This document shows positions 17,352 through 25,839 of a stretch of DNA of 64,000 nt, piece by piece. The stretch covers positions 2,057,137 to 2,121,136 of the forward strand of contig NZ_CM003596.1 in NCBI RefSeq assembly GCF_001435845.1. The letters run 5' to 3'. This DNA is from Psychrobacter sp. P11G3 (GTDB taxonomy: Bacteria; Pseudomonadota; Gammaproteobacteria; Pseudomonadales; Moraxellaceae). The notes beneath the pieces were generated by a model. The model worked only from the letters and a program-made list of their open reading frames with translations. It was not told the DNA's origin and ran no database searches. Each line of letters opens with the position of its first letter. The first letter of the stretch is position 1. The translations under genes were made by a program, and so were the position numbers.

Positions 17352-19170
17352 TTAATTTCTCCTTAATGGGCGATGATTGCCAGTTTTTCCATTTCTCTGT
17401 CTGACCAATACCTGGGTTAAGCGAATTGGTTGGATCCAGTTTTTTATAAAAATAATGTAGTTCAGCTTTAGCAGGGTACACATGCCCCACGTTGTGCTCA
17501 GCAGGATACTCAATATGACGCTTATCATAAAATGTCAGCAGGTCATCCTTGAATTGCTTGGCATTGGTCTTAGGTTTCAATAAATAGTCTTGGTGCATGA
17601 CATGACAGAAAAAGTGCCCCAAATAAAAAGTTTTGCTGACTTGTTCTTGTAAATGTTCAGGTAGAGTCTCGTCCCAATCTACGGCATTTCTAGGTAAGGC
17701 AATATCGGTCGATAGCAGCTCGCCAAATTTGTCTTGATTTAAATTATGATAACGAAACATGGCAGCGGTCGCGGCACTGCGAAATATTAATAACGATTGC
17801 GATTCAAGCTCTGTGCATACATGCAGCGCACCTTGATATTGCTGTAGATAGTCTTGCAAAAAATCTTGCGCAGCGGCGATATTGTTGCCATCAGTTTTAT
17901 TAGAATCTTTATCTGAATTTTTATTGGTGCCATTATCAGAGTCGTTATCAAAACCATCTGCGACTTTTATAATCAAATGGTATTTATATGAGAGTGCCTG
18001 CGCAGTTAAAGTGGCTGGTAATGACGGCGGCATAAACCTAGATGTTAGTTGCAGTGCTCGATCAGGCAGCGTCTTTGGAAGATGCCATTTATCTAGATAG
18101 TAGCCAATCTTTGCTTGTAGTCGATACAGCGTCCCTATCTTGCTAGCAGGGAGCTTACGCATACTCAGACAAGTGTCTCGGCCATAACGCATGGTAATGT
18201 CGTTATAATTTTTATGCATATACTCAGCCAACACGGGCAATTTCAACTCGCTTTTTAACCATTGTTGCCTGAGTGTGGTGAAGGTATCAGCGTCGTTGGT
18301 CGAGATATAAAATGTTTGCTCTTGTTTAGGCTTAGCAAATGTCGCTACCCTCACCGCAAATACAATGACCTTGCCAGCTGAACCAGATGCTTCGTACAGA
18401 CCGTTGGGATCATTGTTGAATCTAGCAGGTGTCTCTGCCTCACAATCACGGACTTTATGTTGATAATGATGGTTGGTACAGACTTTACCATCGCTTGCAC
18501 TATCTGACGCTTCGCTAAACGTACCAGCTTGCAGGTTCTCTAGCATTTCCTCTGGCTGAGTACCCAAATCCAGTCCGAGATGATTGATTAACTCAAACGT
18601 TCCTGAGGCATTGCGTCTGGCAAATAACGCCATCTCAGTATAAGCAGGTCCACGCTGTACTAACATCCCGCCCGAGCTATTGCAGATGCCGCCTATCACC
18701 GATGCGCCCACACAACTAGAGCCTAGTACTGAATGCGGCTCACGCCCTAATGGCGCAAGGATAGACTCTAATTGCTGCAAAGTAGCGGCTGGTAAAGCAA
18801 TCAGTTCTGCTGCCTCATTAAGTAAATGCACACCGGCTAGTAACTGCATAGAGATTACGACTAGTGGCCTGTCATAATCTCCATTCGGAGTTGAACCACC
18901 TGTTAGACCTGTATTGGCCGCTTGAGCAATGATAATCACATCAAAAGCGGCGCAGATATTAATGACGCGCCATAGTGCCACAAGAGAGTGCGGTATCACA
19001 ACTGCGATGGTCGCGTCTGTGATAGCCTCAATCGCACCTTGCACATAAGACTGCTGTTGGCTAGGTTTTGTCAATACATTGGTCGTACCAACCACAGCAG
19101 CAAGCGCCGTCAACAAACGCGGTATGTGTTCATGTCTACTTTCTGACATTTCTCTAGCATTGGGCGTCAT
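17332..19170 (-). CDS. dld: Dld-type FAD-dependent D-2-hydroxyacid (D-lactate) dehydrogenase, quinone-linked
   Basis: 612 residues. The FAD domain has AANTGLTGGSTPNGDYDRP and SVLGSSCVGASVIGGICNSS; the C-terminal membrane-binding domain has FYLGHFFCHVMHQDYLLK, YPAEHNVGHVYPA and DPTNSLNPGIGQT, all hallmarks of E. coli Dld. Dld oxidises D-lactate at the inner membrane and passes electrons to quinone. An Asn/Asp-rich insert (about 415-440) is absent from E. coli Dld, and a stretch equivalent to its residues 290-330 is diverged (GRDTCLSMRKLPASK), so substrate may differ. The ATG at 19170 follows AAGGAAG at 7 bases; the GTG at 19191 is rejected. It sits between the keto acid decarboxylase and the transporter. 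Confidence 0.9.
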   Translation of the reverse strand: MTPNAREMSESRHEHIPRLLTALAAVVGTTNVLTKPSQQQSYVQGAIEAITDATIAVVIPHSLVALWRVINICAAFDVIIIAQAANTGLTGGSTPNGDYDRPLVVISMQLLAGVHLLNEAAELIALPAATLQQLESILAPLGREPHSVLGSSCVGASVIGGICNSSGGMLVQRGPAYTEMALFARRNASGTFELINHLGLDLGTQPEEMLENLQAGTFSEASDSASDGKVCTNHHYQHKVRDCEAETPARFNNDPNGLYEASGSAGKVIVFAVRVATFAKPKQEQTFYISTNDADTFTTLRQQWLKSELKLPVLAEYMHKNYNDITMRYGRDTCLSMRKLPASKIGTLYRLQAKIGYYLDKWHLPKTLPDRALQLTSRFMPPSLPATLTAQALSYKYHLIIKVADGFDNDSDNGTNKNSDKDSNKTDGNNIAAAQDFLQDYLQQYQGALHVCTELESQSLLIFRSAATAAMFRYHNLNQDKFGELLSTDIALPRNAVDWDETLPEHLQEQVSKTFYLGHFFCHVMHQDYLLKPKTNAKQFKDDLLTFYDKRHIEYPAEHNVGHVYPAKAELHYFYKKLDPTNSLNPGIGQTEKWKNWQSSPIKEKLNDELYG

Positions 19171-19274
19171 GGACGTGCTTCCTTGCGTCACCAGCGTTTG
19201 TCATTTTTTTTCGTTTTTTAGAACTGTGACTATCAGTTTCGTGATTATCCGTGGCATTAGCGCCAATATGGCTA

Positions 19275-20996
19275 TTAACTAAAATAAGTCACTGTCTCAG
19301 CCATTTCTTTTAGAAAGTCATCTGCTTCATCAATCTCATAAATAATTGGTTGTTTACCCTTTGTGTCTGTCTTTAATGCGTCTAGCAATTGCTGCTTATC
19401 AGTGATTCTGCGATAGCCAGCCCCAAACCCTGCTGCTAATGGCTCAAAATTTGGCGTTTTGATATTGACGCCAATTAGTGGTAAACCGCCCTCTTCCATG
19501 TAACGACGAATCTCGCCGTAGCCTTGGTTGTTCCATAGCAAAACAATCAATGGTAGCTCAAGCTCGGCTGCACAGATAAGTTCGGCAATCGTAAATTGAA
19601 TGCCACCATCACCCATTAGACTGACGACAGGTAGATTTGAGCCAACCATGGCCCCAATAGCAGCAGGCAAACCATAGCCTAATGTGCCAAAACCCGTCGA
19701 TGAATTAAACCATTTACGCGTCGCTAAGGCTTCAAGACCAAGGTTGCCACTATAGACAGGCTGCGTTGAATCACCAACGAAAATAACGTCTTCTACTTCA
19801 TCTCTAATCAGCTTTAGTAATGCATTTTGACCCGCAAAATCTGTCGTTACGTCCTTTAAGATGGCCTGCTTTGCCTCGTTTACTCGTGACAGTGCTTGAT
19901 GATCGAATGTCTGACCTTCTAAGCGACTACATAGACCACTAATCGCCATCTGCGCGTCGGACAACACCGCGATATCTGCTCTAAATGGACGCTGCAATTG
20001 CTGGGCATCACAGTCGATACGGACCAGCGTGCCATTTATCTGAAACCCACCATTAAAGAACACATCGTAGTCAGTCTCACCAAGCTCAGTACCAATCGCT
20101 AACACCCAGTCAGCCTCGTTAATCACGGCGCGGCCTGCATCTAATGACTGGTTGCTACCCAAACTTAATGGATGACCAGGTGGTAGCAAACCCTTTGCAT
20201 TAATTGTCAAAAACGTTGGCGCATCTATCAGCTCTGCCAATCGCTGTGCATCGTGATCGACATCGACACAGCCGCCTCCATAAAGTATTACAGGATTTTT
20301 CGCGGTTTTTAATGACTGTACAATTAGGTCTAATTGCGTAGGATTCGGCAATGGTCTTGTGACCTGCGGTAGGCTCAAGCTATTTGTACCAGCTTCGCTA
20401 TTTGCTACAGCATTTAACTTAGGCGGCTTAGCAACATGACGGGCATCAGCGGTGATGACATCGATAGGCAGCTGAATATGTACAGGGCCAGGACGTGCAC
20501 CGTTAAATAAGGCAAAAGCTTCTGCAATGACTTTCGGTAGCGATTCAGGTTGCCAAATAGTCTTACTCGTCAATGCTACTTTACTAATCATGCCTTGCTG
20601 ATCGTGAAGCTCATGCAAATGCCCTTCGCCACTACCCGTGTCTTTGACTTTATTGACACTAGAGATCACTAGCATCGGTATCGAATCAGCCAGTGCTTGC
20701 GCCATCGCCGTCATAATGTTGGTCATACCAGGGCCAGTGATGATGAAGCACACGCCAATCTTGCCAGAGGCACGATAGTAACCGTCCGCCATAAACCCAG
20801 CGCCCTGCTCGTGACGCGGTGTCACATGACGGATATTGGTACTAGGCAAGCCGCGATACAGCTCTACCGTGTGTACACCAGGGATACCAAAAACGGTCTC
20901 TACACCATAATACTCTAGCCACTGCACCAATAGCTCACCGCAGGTCAGTGATGAAGTGTCAGACAAAGAAGAAGGCATTTGCGTCAATTGGGTCAT
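19275..20996 (-). CDS. aruI: ThDP-dependent 2-keto acid decarboxylase, AruI-like (5-guanidino-2-oxopentanoate decarboxylase)
   Basis: 573 residues. The acetolactate-synthase fold is seen as an N-terminal pyrimidine domain (FGIPGVHTVELYRGLP, HEQGAGFMADGYYRASGK with the activating Glu), a central domain, and a C-terminal ThDP site GDGGIQFTIAELICAAELEL...WNNQGYGE. The FGIPGVHTVELYRGL motif is what I recall for AruI, which decarboxylates 2-ketoarginine to 4-guanidinobutyraldehyde in the arginine transaminase pathway. The neighbouring ureohydrolase and aldehyde dehydrogenase supply the next two steps, strengthening the call. A diverged acetolactate synthase is the alternative; no small regulatory subunit is present. 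Confidence 0.8.
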   Translation of the reverse strand: MTQLTQMPSSLSDTSSLTCGELLVQWLEYYGVETVFGIPGVHTVELYRGLPSTNIRHVTPRHEQGAGFMADGYYRASGKIGVCFIITGPGMTNIMTAMAQALADSIPMLVISSVNKVKDTGSGEGHLHELHDQQGMISKVALTSKTIWQPESLPKVIAEAFALFNGARPGPVHIQLPIDVITADARHVAKPPKLNAVANSEAGTNSLSLPQVTRPLPNPTQLDLIVQSLKTAKNPVILYGGGCVDVDHDAQRLAELIDAPTFLTINAKGLLPPGHPLSLGSNQSLDAGRAVINEADWVLAIGTELGETDYDVFFNGGFQINGTLVRIDCDAQQLQRPFRADIAVLSDAQMAISGLCSRLEGQTFDHQALSRVNEAKQAILKDVTTDFAGQNALLKLIRDEVEDVIFVGDSTQPVYSGNLGLEALATRKWFNSSTGFGTLGYGLPAAIGAMVGSNLPVVSLMGDGGIQFTIAELICAAELELPLIVLLWNNQGYGEIRRYMEEGGLPLIGVNIKTPNFEPLAAGFGAGYRRITDKQQLLDALKTDTKGKQPIIYEIDEADDFLKEMAETVTYFS

Positions 20997-21021
20997 GGGT
21001 CAGTCATCCTAAAAAATTTTG

Positions 21022-21033
21022 CTGAATATTCAG
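21022..21033. promoter_or_regulatory. 12-bp perfect palindrome before the decarboxylase gene
   Basis: CTGAATATTCAG lies 26 bases upstream of the aruI-like start, in the 149-base gap after the ureohydrolase gene. It may be a regulator site for an internal promoter; only the symmetry supports this. Confidence 0.35.
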
Positions 21034-21145
21034 ATAATTATCAATACCTCAAAACAACCTTTGTATTTTTTCTTTCATGCCGATTATTAGTCACTAATTA
21101 CTGGCTGCAAAGGCTGCTCATTATAGAGGTAATAAATGATGTCAA

Positions 21146-22114
21146 TTAGTAAACCGCCTTAACCTTGTCGTCATAGCGTACACCTGGCAGGATACATAGC
21201 ATCTCGAACAATAAGTTCGCCGCCAATACCGAGGTGTTACCAAATGGATCATACGGTGGTGATACTTCAACTAAGTCCCCACCTACCACATCTAGACCGC
21301 GCATACCGCGAATGATTTCGATACCTTGAGTAGATGTCAGGCCACCGATCTCAGCAGTACCAGTACCAGGTGCAAATGCAGGATCGATACCGTCGATATC
21401 GAAGCTCAAGTAGACAGGACCATCACCTAGCTTTTCGCGTACTTCAGCCATAAGCGGTGTTAGCGACTTATACCAGCATTCCTCGGCAGGTACCACACGG
21501 AATCCTTGCTCAGTCGACCAGTCAAACTCTTCAGCGCTGTAGCCTGTACCACGTAGGCCAATCTGTACCACACGATTACCATCGATGAGGTTTTCTTCAA
21601 CAGCACGGCGGAACGGTGTACCGTGAGCGATTTTTTCGCCAAACATGTCATCGTTGATATCAGCATGAGCATCGATATGTACCATACCGACTGGGCCGTG
21701 TTTTTTGGCAAGTGCGCGCAGGATAGGCAACGCGATAGTATGGTCACCGCCTAGTGTTAGAGGAATCGCGCCGTGTTTGACGATTTTATCGGTATAGAAT
21801 TTTTCGATGATATCAACGCTTTTTAGCAGGTTGAAGGTATTGATAGGCACATCGCCGATGTCAGCGACTTGTAATGACTCAAAAGGTGCAGCGCGAGTGG
21901 CCACATTGTAGGGACGAATCATTCTTGACTCATCACGAATCTGTCTAGGACCCAATCTTGCACCGCTACGGTTGGATGCACCAATATCCAAAGGTACGCC
22001 AACGAACGCCACATCTAACCCTTCAGCATCGGCTTGAGTTGGCAGACGCATCATAGAAGCGAAACCGCCAAATCTTGGCATATCGTTGCCGCTTAATGGT
22101 TGATTGAATGTCAT
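21146..22114 (-). CDS. gbuA: Agmatinase/arginase-family ureohydrolase, probable guanidinobutyrase
   Basis: 322 residues. The binuclear manganese ligands are all visible: GGDHT, DAHADIND and SFDIDGIDPAFAPGTGTAE, ending GGDLVEVSPPYD. The N-terminal PRFGGFASMMRLPTQ and GASNRSGARLGPRQIR match the guanidinobutyrase/guanidinopropionase branch (GbuA/GpuA) more than true agmatinases. The reaction removes urea from a guanidino compound; with the neighbours the product would be 4-aminobutyrate. AAGGAAG lies 6 bases before the ATG. It is the first gene of the minus-strand cluster, divergent from a LysR gene. Confidence 0.88.
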   Translation of the reverse strand: MTFNQPLSGNDMPRFGGFASMMRLPTQADAEGLDVAFVGVPLDIGASNRSGARLGPRQIRDESRMIRPYNVATRAAPFESLQVADIGDVPINTFNLLKSVDIIEKFYTDKIVKHGAIPLTLGGDHTIALPILRALAKKHGPVGMVHIDAHADINDDMFGEKIAHGTPFRRAVEENLIDGNRVVQIGLRGTGYSAEEFDWSTEQGFRVVPAEECWYKSLTPLMAEVREKLGDGPVYLSFDIDGIDPAFAPGTGTAEIGGLTSTQGIEIIRGMRGLDVVGGDLVEVSPPYDPFGNTSVLAANLLFEMLCILPGVRYDDKVKAVY

Positions 22115-22207
22115 AAGTTACTTCCTTGTTCTATTTGGTTTAAGTACACAATTTGCTACATGCCATTGACAATACATAAATATAAGAGAAGGAACCATGG
22201 TAAAATT

Positions 22208-22223
22208 TAGAAGTAAACTTCTA
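22208..22223. promoter_or_regulatory. 16-bp palindrome in the gbuA-lysR intergenic region
   Basis: TAGAAGTAAACTTCTA has perfect 7-base arms around AA, and a half-site AGAAGTTTA recurs near 22260. It lies between divergent ureohydrolase and LysR genes, where a LysR-type regulator would bind. Binding is inferred from position and symmetry. Confidence 0.6.
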
Positions 22224-22326
22224 TTTTTTCGTAGTAAAGTGCGCTTATAGGTCACTATCAGAAGTTTATGAAAAGAAGTATCGATTAAAAAAAGATAATA
22301 TTGATTTAATAAATAAGGAGCCGCTT

Positions 22327-23229
22327 TTGATATTGGATGAACTGATAAAGATAGACATCAAAACACTACGTAGCTTTATGGCTATCGTAGAGTGCCAAGG
22401 TGTGACGGCCGCTCAATCGCGTTTGAATGTCACTACTTCTGTCATCAGTGGACATTTAACCCACTTAGAAGATCGCTTAGGCATGACGCTGTGTCATCGT
22501 GGTCGAGCAGGATTTAAACTCACAGAGGACGGTGCCGCTGTTTACGAGGCATGTTTGGGCTTTACCGAATCAGTCGCCAGCTTTCAACATCAGCTGCATT
22601 ATATTAAACAATTAGACTCAGTTCACGGCGGGCACATCAGGCTTTGCTTGATTGATCAGATGCCCAAGTTTTTTTATGATGCACTTAGACAACGTCTAGC
22701 CAACAGCTACCGTAATAACCCGTTAATACACTTTTCTATCGACGTACAAAGTCCTGAGAGCATGTTAGAAAAGCTCTTAAGTAACGAGAGTGATATTGGT
22801 GTGGGTTATTTTGGCAGCTTTCCACCTTTACTCACTTTTAAGCCAGCATTTGTTGAAAAACAAGTGGTCTGCTGTGGACGCGAGCATAGGCTGTTTTACA
22901 ACTCTGAAGGATTAACTTTTGAGGATTTAGAACAGAACTATCCGTGGATAAAAAGAGGCTATGTGGTAGAGCATCATATCAATCATATTCGCCCCAAAAC
23001 ATTAAGCGCGACTACTTATCATATGGAGGCGACAGCGCAGCTTATCCTTGCAGGTCACCATGTTGGTTACTTGCCGCGTGATTTAGCAAAGCGCTATGAG
23101 GGTATGGGCCTGATGAAAATACTACTGCCTGATGAGGCAAGCTATGATGTTGAGCACCATTGGGCATATCGAGAAAATCAGCCTAAACAAGCGGCTGACT
23201 TTTTGAATAAGATGATGAACTTGTTATAA
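22327..23229 (+). CDS. LysR-family transcriptional regulator
   Basis: 300 residues. The N-terminal winged helix (TLRSFMAIVECQGVTAAQSRLNVTTSVISGHL) and the substrate-binding domain (about 95-300) fit LysR. The start is TTG at 22327: AAGGAG lies 6 bases upstream and no in-frame ATG occurs until residue 19, inside the helix-turn-helix. It is divergent from the ureohydrolase gene and most likely activates the guanidino-compound cluster in response to a substrate; that is inference from layout. Confidence 0.9.
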   Translation: MILDELIKIDIKTLRSFMAIVECQGVTAAQSRLNVTTSVISGHLTHLEDRLGMTLCHRGRAGFKLTEDGAAVYEACLGFTESVASFQHQLHYIKQLDSVHGGHIRLCLIDQMPKFFYDALRQRLANSYRNNPLIHFSIDVQSPESMLEKLLSNESDIGVGYFGSFPPLLTFKPAFVEKQVVCCGREHRLFYNSEGLTFEDLEQNYPWIKRGYVVEHHINHIRPKTLSATTYHMEATAQLILAGHHVGYLPRDLAKRYEGMGLMKILLPDEASYDVEHHWAYRENQPKQAADFLNKMMNLL

Positions 23230-23245
23230 GATACCACTAGGTTTA

Positions 23246-25036
23246 TTACACTATTGCAGACGGTTGTTGGTACTTTAGGCCAATGGTTCTTAGCTTCCCT
23301 TTGTCATCGACTTCCTTAATAACCAATGACCACTCGTCACTCACCACAACGGTATCGCCCGACACTGGCGCGGTACCTAAATGTGATTTAACGTACTCGG
23401 CCACCGTCTGCTCCCACATGTTTTTTACGCTGTCTTCATCGGACGTTTTGAGTGTTTTTACCAGTGTCTCAGATGCCATAATTCCTGTAAAAAACGGCAA
23501 GTCTCCAAGCTTGACACTCGGTGATAGTAACCAATCGCCATAGAAGTCATCGATAGCTTTGCGATCTAATGTCGTGTCATTGAAAATCTTGGCGATTTTG
23601 CTCGCGTGATTGCCTCTCATCGCATACCAGACACTATCACCGAATTTTAGCTTTGTGTTGTCATCGACTACTACGATCTGCTGGTTACGCACTAGCGCAA
23701 AGACACTGATTTCATCTGGGTTGATGCCTTTGGAGATACCCATAGGATGACGCCCAATGGCAAATGCACCCGACTTTGCCTCAAACTCATACAGCGTGAT
23801 ACTGGCCTTATCGGATACCCAAACCTCATGTTCTTCTTTGGGATCTTTGTTGGTTGGAATACGTACCTTAAACAGATTGGCCATCGTAGGGATGGTCGTA
23901 CCTTGCAAAATCAACGACAGAACGACGACACCAAAGGCAATATCAAACAGCATAAAAGCGTTATCTATCCCAGCCATGACGGGTAAAATCGCTAAGGTAA
24001 TAGGCACTGCACCGCGTAAACCAACCCAAGAAATAAACCCAATCTCTCTGTCTTTAAATTTAAATGGTTTGACGCTGGTATAGACGGCAATAGGACGAGC
24101 CACAAAGATCATAAAGAGCGCGATTGCAACCGAATAATGCCAGACATTGAGAACGTTTGATGGAGTGACTAGTAGCCCTAATACTACGAAAAGCACCGCC
24201 TGCGACAGCCAAGCAAAGCTGTCCATCACTCGCATGACATGCTCTGTTGAGCGCACCTTGTGGTTGCCGATTAGCACACCAGTGAGGTATACCGCCAAAA
24301 ATCCACTGCCGCCAATGAGATTGGTCGCGGCAAACACAGCCAAGCCAGCGGAGAGGATTAAAATGGCGTACATGCCTTCTGCTAAATGCACCTTGGGCAA
24401 TAATCGGGATAAGAAATAACCGAACAATAAGCCCATACCTAGCCCAAAGCTCAGCTGCTGTAGCAATAAAACTAAAAAGCCGAACACTGTCTGACCATCA
24501 GGATCAACATTTAGGGCAATCAAACCAGTAACTAATAAGATAGCCAAGGGATCGTTGGCACCAGACTCAAGTTCAAGCGTTGCTTGTACACGGTCGTTAA
24601 GCTTGACGCCGCCATTACGTAATAGAGAAAATACGGCGGCGGCATCGGTCGAGCCGACAATCGCTGCCATCAGCAAACCAAAGCGCCAATCGACATCGAG
24701 CAGCCAAGTAACAAATACCCCTAGCACCATGACCGTGACCAACACGCCCCACGTGGCTAGCGTAATCGCAGGTTTTAGACCCACTCGGAACGATTTAAAG
24801 GACGTACGTAAACCACCATCTAGCAAGATACAGGCTAAGGCTGCCTGCCCAACGAAATTGGCTAGCGCATACTGAGAGAACTCAATACCCAAGATACCCT
24901 GCTCGCCTGCCAACATACCCACTATCAAAAACAGCAACAACAATGGTACGCCTAAGCGCGCCGATAATGTACTCGCCATGATACTGGCGAAAATTAGTAC
25001 TGCGCCTACGAGATACAGGATATTTAAGGTATCCAT
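23246..25036 (-). CDS. cvrA: Potassium/proton antiporter, CvrA/NhaP2 type
   Basis: 596 residues. Residues about 1-385 form a CPA1/CPA2-type exchanger with roughly 12 membrane segments; ATLELESGANDPLAILLV carries the conserved ND pair. A cytosolic part follows: an RCK/TrkA-C-like regulatory domain (about 400-480) and a CorC-HlyC-type C-terminal domain. Size and order match CvrA (NhaP2), which exports potassium for protons and helps cells survive at low osmolarity. It is convergent with the LysR gene and seems monocistronic. Confidence 0.9.
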   Translation of the reverse strand: MDTLNILYLVGAVLIFASIMASTLSARLGVPLLLLFLIVGMLAGEQGILGIEFSQYALANFVGQAALACILLDGGLRTSFKSFRVGLKPAITLATWGVLVTVMVLGVFVTWLLDVDWRFGLLMAAIVGSTDAAAVFSLLRNGGVKLNDRVQATLELESGANDPLAILLVTGLIALNVDPDGQTVFGFLVLLLQQLSFGLGMGLLFGYFLSRLLPKVHLAEGMYAILILSAGLAVFAATNLIGGSGFLAVYLTGVLIGNHKVRSTEHVMRVMDSFAWLSQAVLFVVLGLLVTPSNVLNVWHYSVAIALFMIFVARPIAVYTSVKPFKFKDREIGFISWVGLRGAVPITLAILPVMAGIDNAFMLFDIAFGVVVLSLILQGTTIPTMANLFKVRIPTNKDPKEEHEVWVSDKASITLYEFEAKSGAFAIGRHPMGISKGINPDEISVFALVRNQQIVVVDDNTKLKFGDSVWYAMRGNHASKIAKIFNDTTLDRKAIDDFYGDWLLSPSVKLGDLPFFTGIMASETLVKTLKTSDEDSVKNMWEQTVAEYVKSHLGTAPVSGDTVVVSDEWSLVIKEVDDKGKLRTIGLKYQQPSAIV

Positions 25037-25314
25037 TTTTTTTGAGCCCTATTTTTTATTATTAAGAATAGTAATTGATTACGATGGGGTTTTCGTTATC
25101 TTGCTGTTAGTAGATATTACACCAGTGAGCCTATCATAAGCGGCCGTTATTCAAAATATGAATGACAATTATTTATGATGATATCAGCATCACTATCAGA
25201 ACTAGCAGCCAATACTAAATCAATAAAAATACTTCAAGAGAAAACGCTCAAATATTAAAGTGAAGCCCACAAAATGCCATTGCTAGGCTAAAATAGTTTA
25301 CGTCTTAATATTAC

Positions 25315-25650
25315 TTAACCCTGAATGTATTGCCATGTCAGTACTAGAATCGCAGCCGCAATCGTCCAAGCGACCACACCTAATAGCAGTGCCTTGTATA
25401 AACTCATATAACTGATGCTAAAAAACACCACAAAGGTATAAATCAAATGCGGTATGACGCCAAGCATACTGAATATCAGCGCCACCTTTAAATCAGCAGG
25501 ACTGCGCTCAGTACCAACAATAAAGTGACTGATTAACGTAAAAGTGGGAAATAGTGGCGCGAGCGCCGCCAAATAGAAAAATCGGGTTTGGGCGAACATT
25601 TGAATCGCCAGTACCATCAATGCGCCGATAAGCATTTTTAACCAAATCAC
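25315..25650 (-). CDS. glpM: GlpM family membrane protein
   Basis: 111 residues, four membrane segments. TRFFYLAALAPLFPTFTLISHFIVGTERSPADLK is characteristic of GlpM, a small inner-membrane protein linked to glycerol metabolism and alginate in Pseudomonas. Here no glycerol genes are nearby. The start is GTG at 25650; AGGAG lies 11 bases upstream, somewhat far. The gene is alone on the minus strand. Confidence 0.85.
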   Translation of the reverse strand: MIWLKMLIGALMVLAIQMFAQTRFFYLAALAPLFPTFTLISHFIVGTERSPADLKVALIFSMLGVIPHLIYTFVVFFSISYMSLYKALLLGVVAWTIAAAILVLTWQYIQG

Positions 25651-25771
25651 GACGGGTCCATCTCCTGTTGACTATAAAGGCTGAACGTAGCCCAATCCGC
25701 CATGATACTAAAGTCTGCAAACTGACATAAGAGCAATCGCTGATTAATTAATCCATATGATAAAAAAATGC

Positions 25772-25804
25772 AAAAACCCCACTTAGCTAAGTTGCTAAAT
25801 GGGG
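25772..25804 (-). terminator. Rho-independent terminator after the ThDP decarboxylase gene
   Basis: On the minus strand, CCCCATTTAGC (25804-25794) pairs with GCTAAGTGGGG (25787-25777) and is followed by TTTTT. It lies 36 bases past the stop of the gene at 25840-27510. Confidence 0.9.
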
Positions 25805-25839
25805 CTGTTACTTTTGTTCAGTAAGCTCTTACGAATTAC

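Noticed and set aside
19275-20996. Acetolactate synthase large subunit for valine synthesis
   Set aside because: No small subunit or ilv genes; ureohydrolase and aldehyde dehydrogenase neighbours and the N-terminal motif favour an AruI-type decarboxylase.
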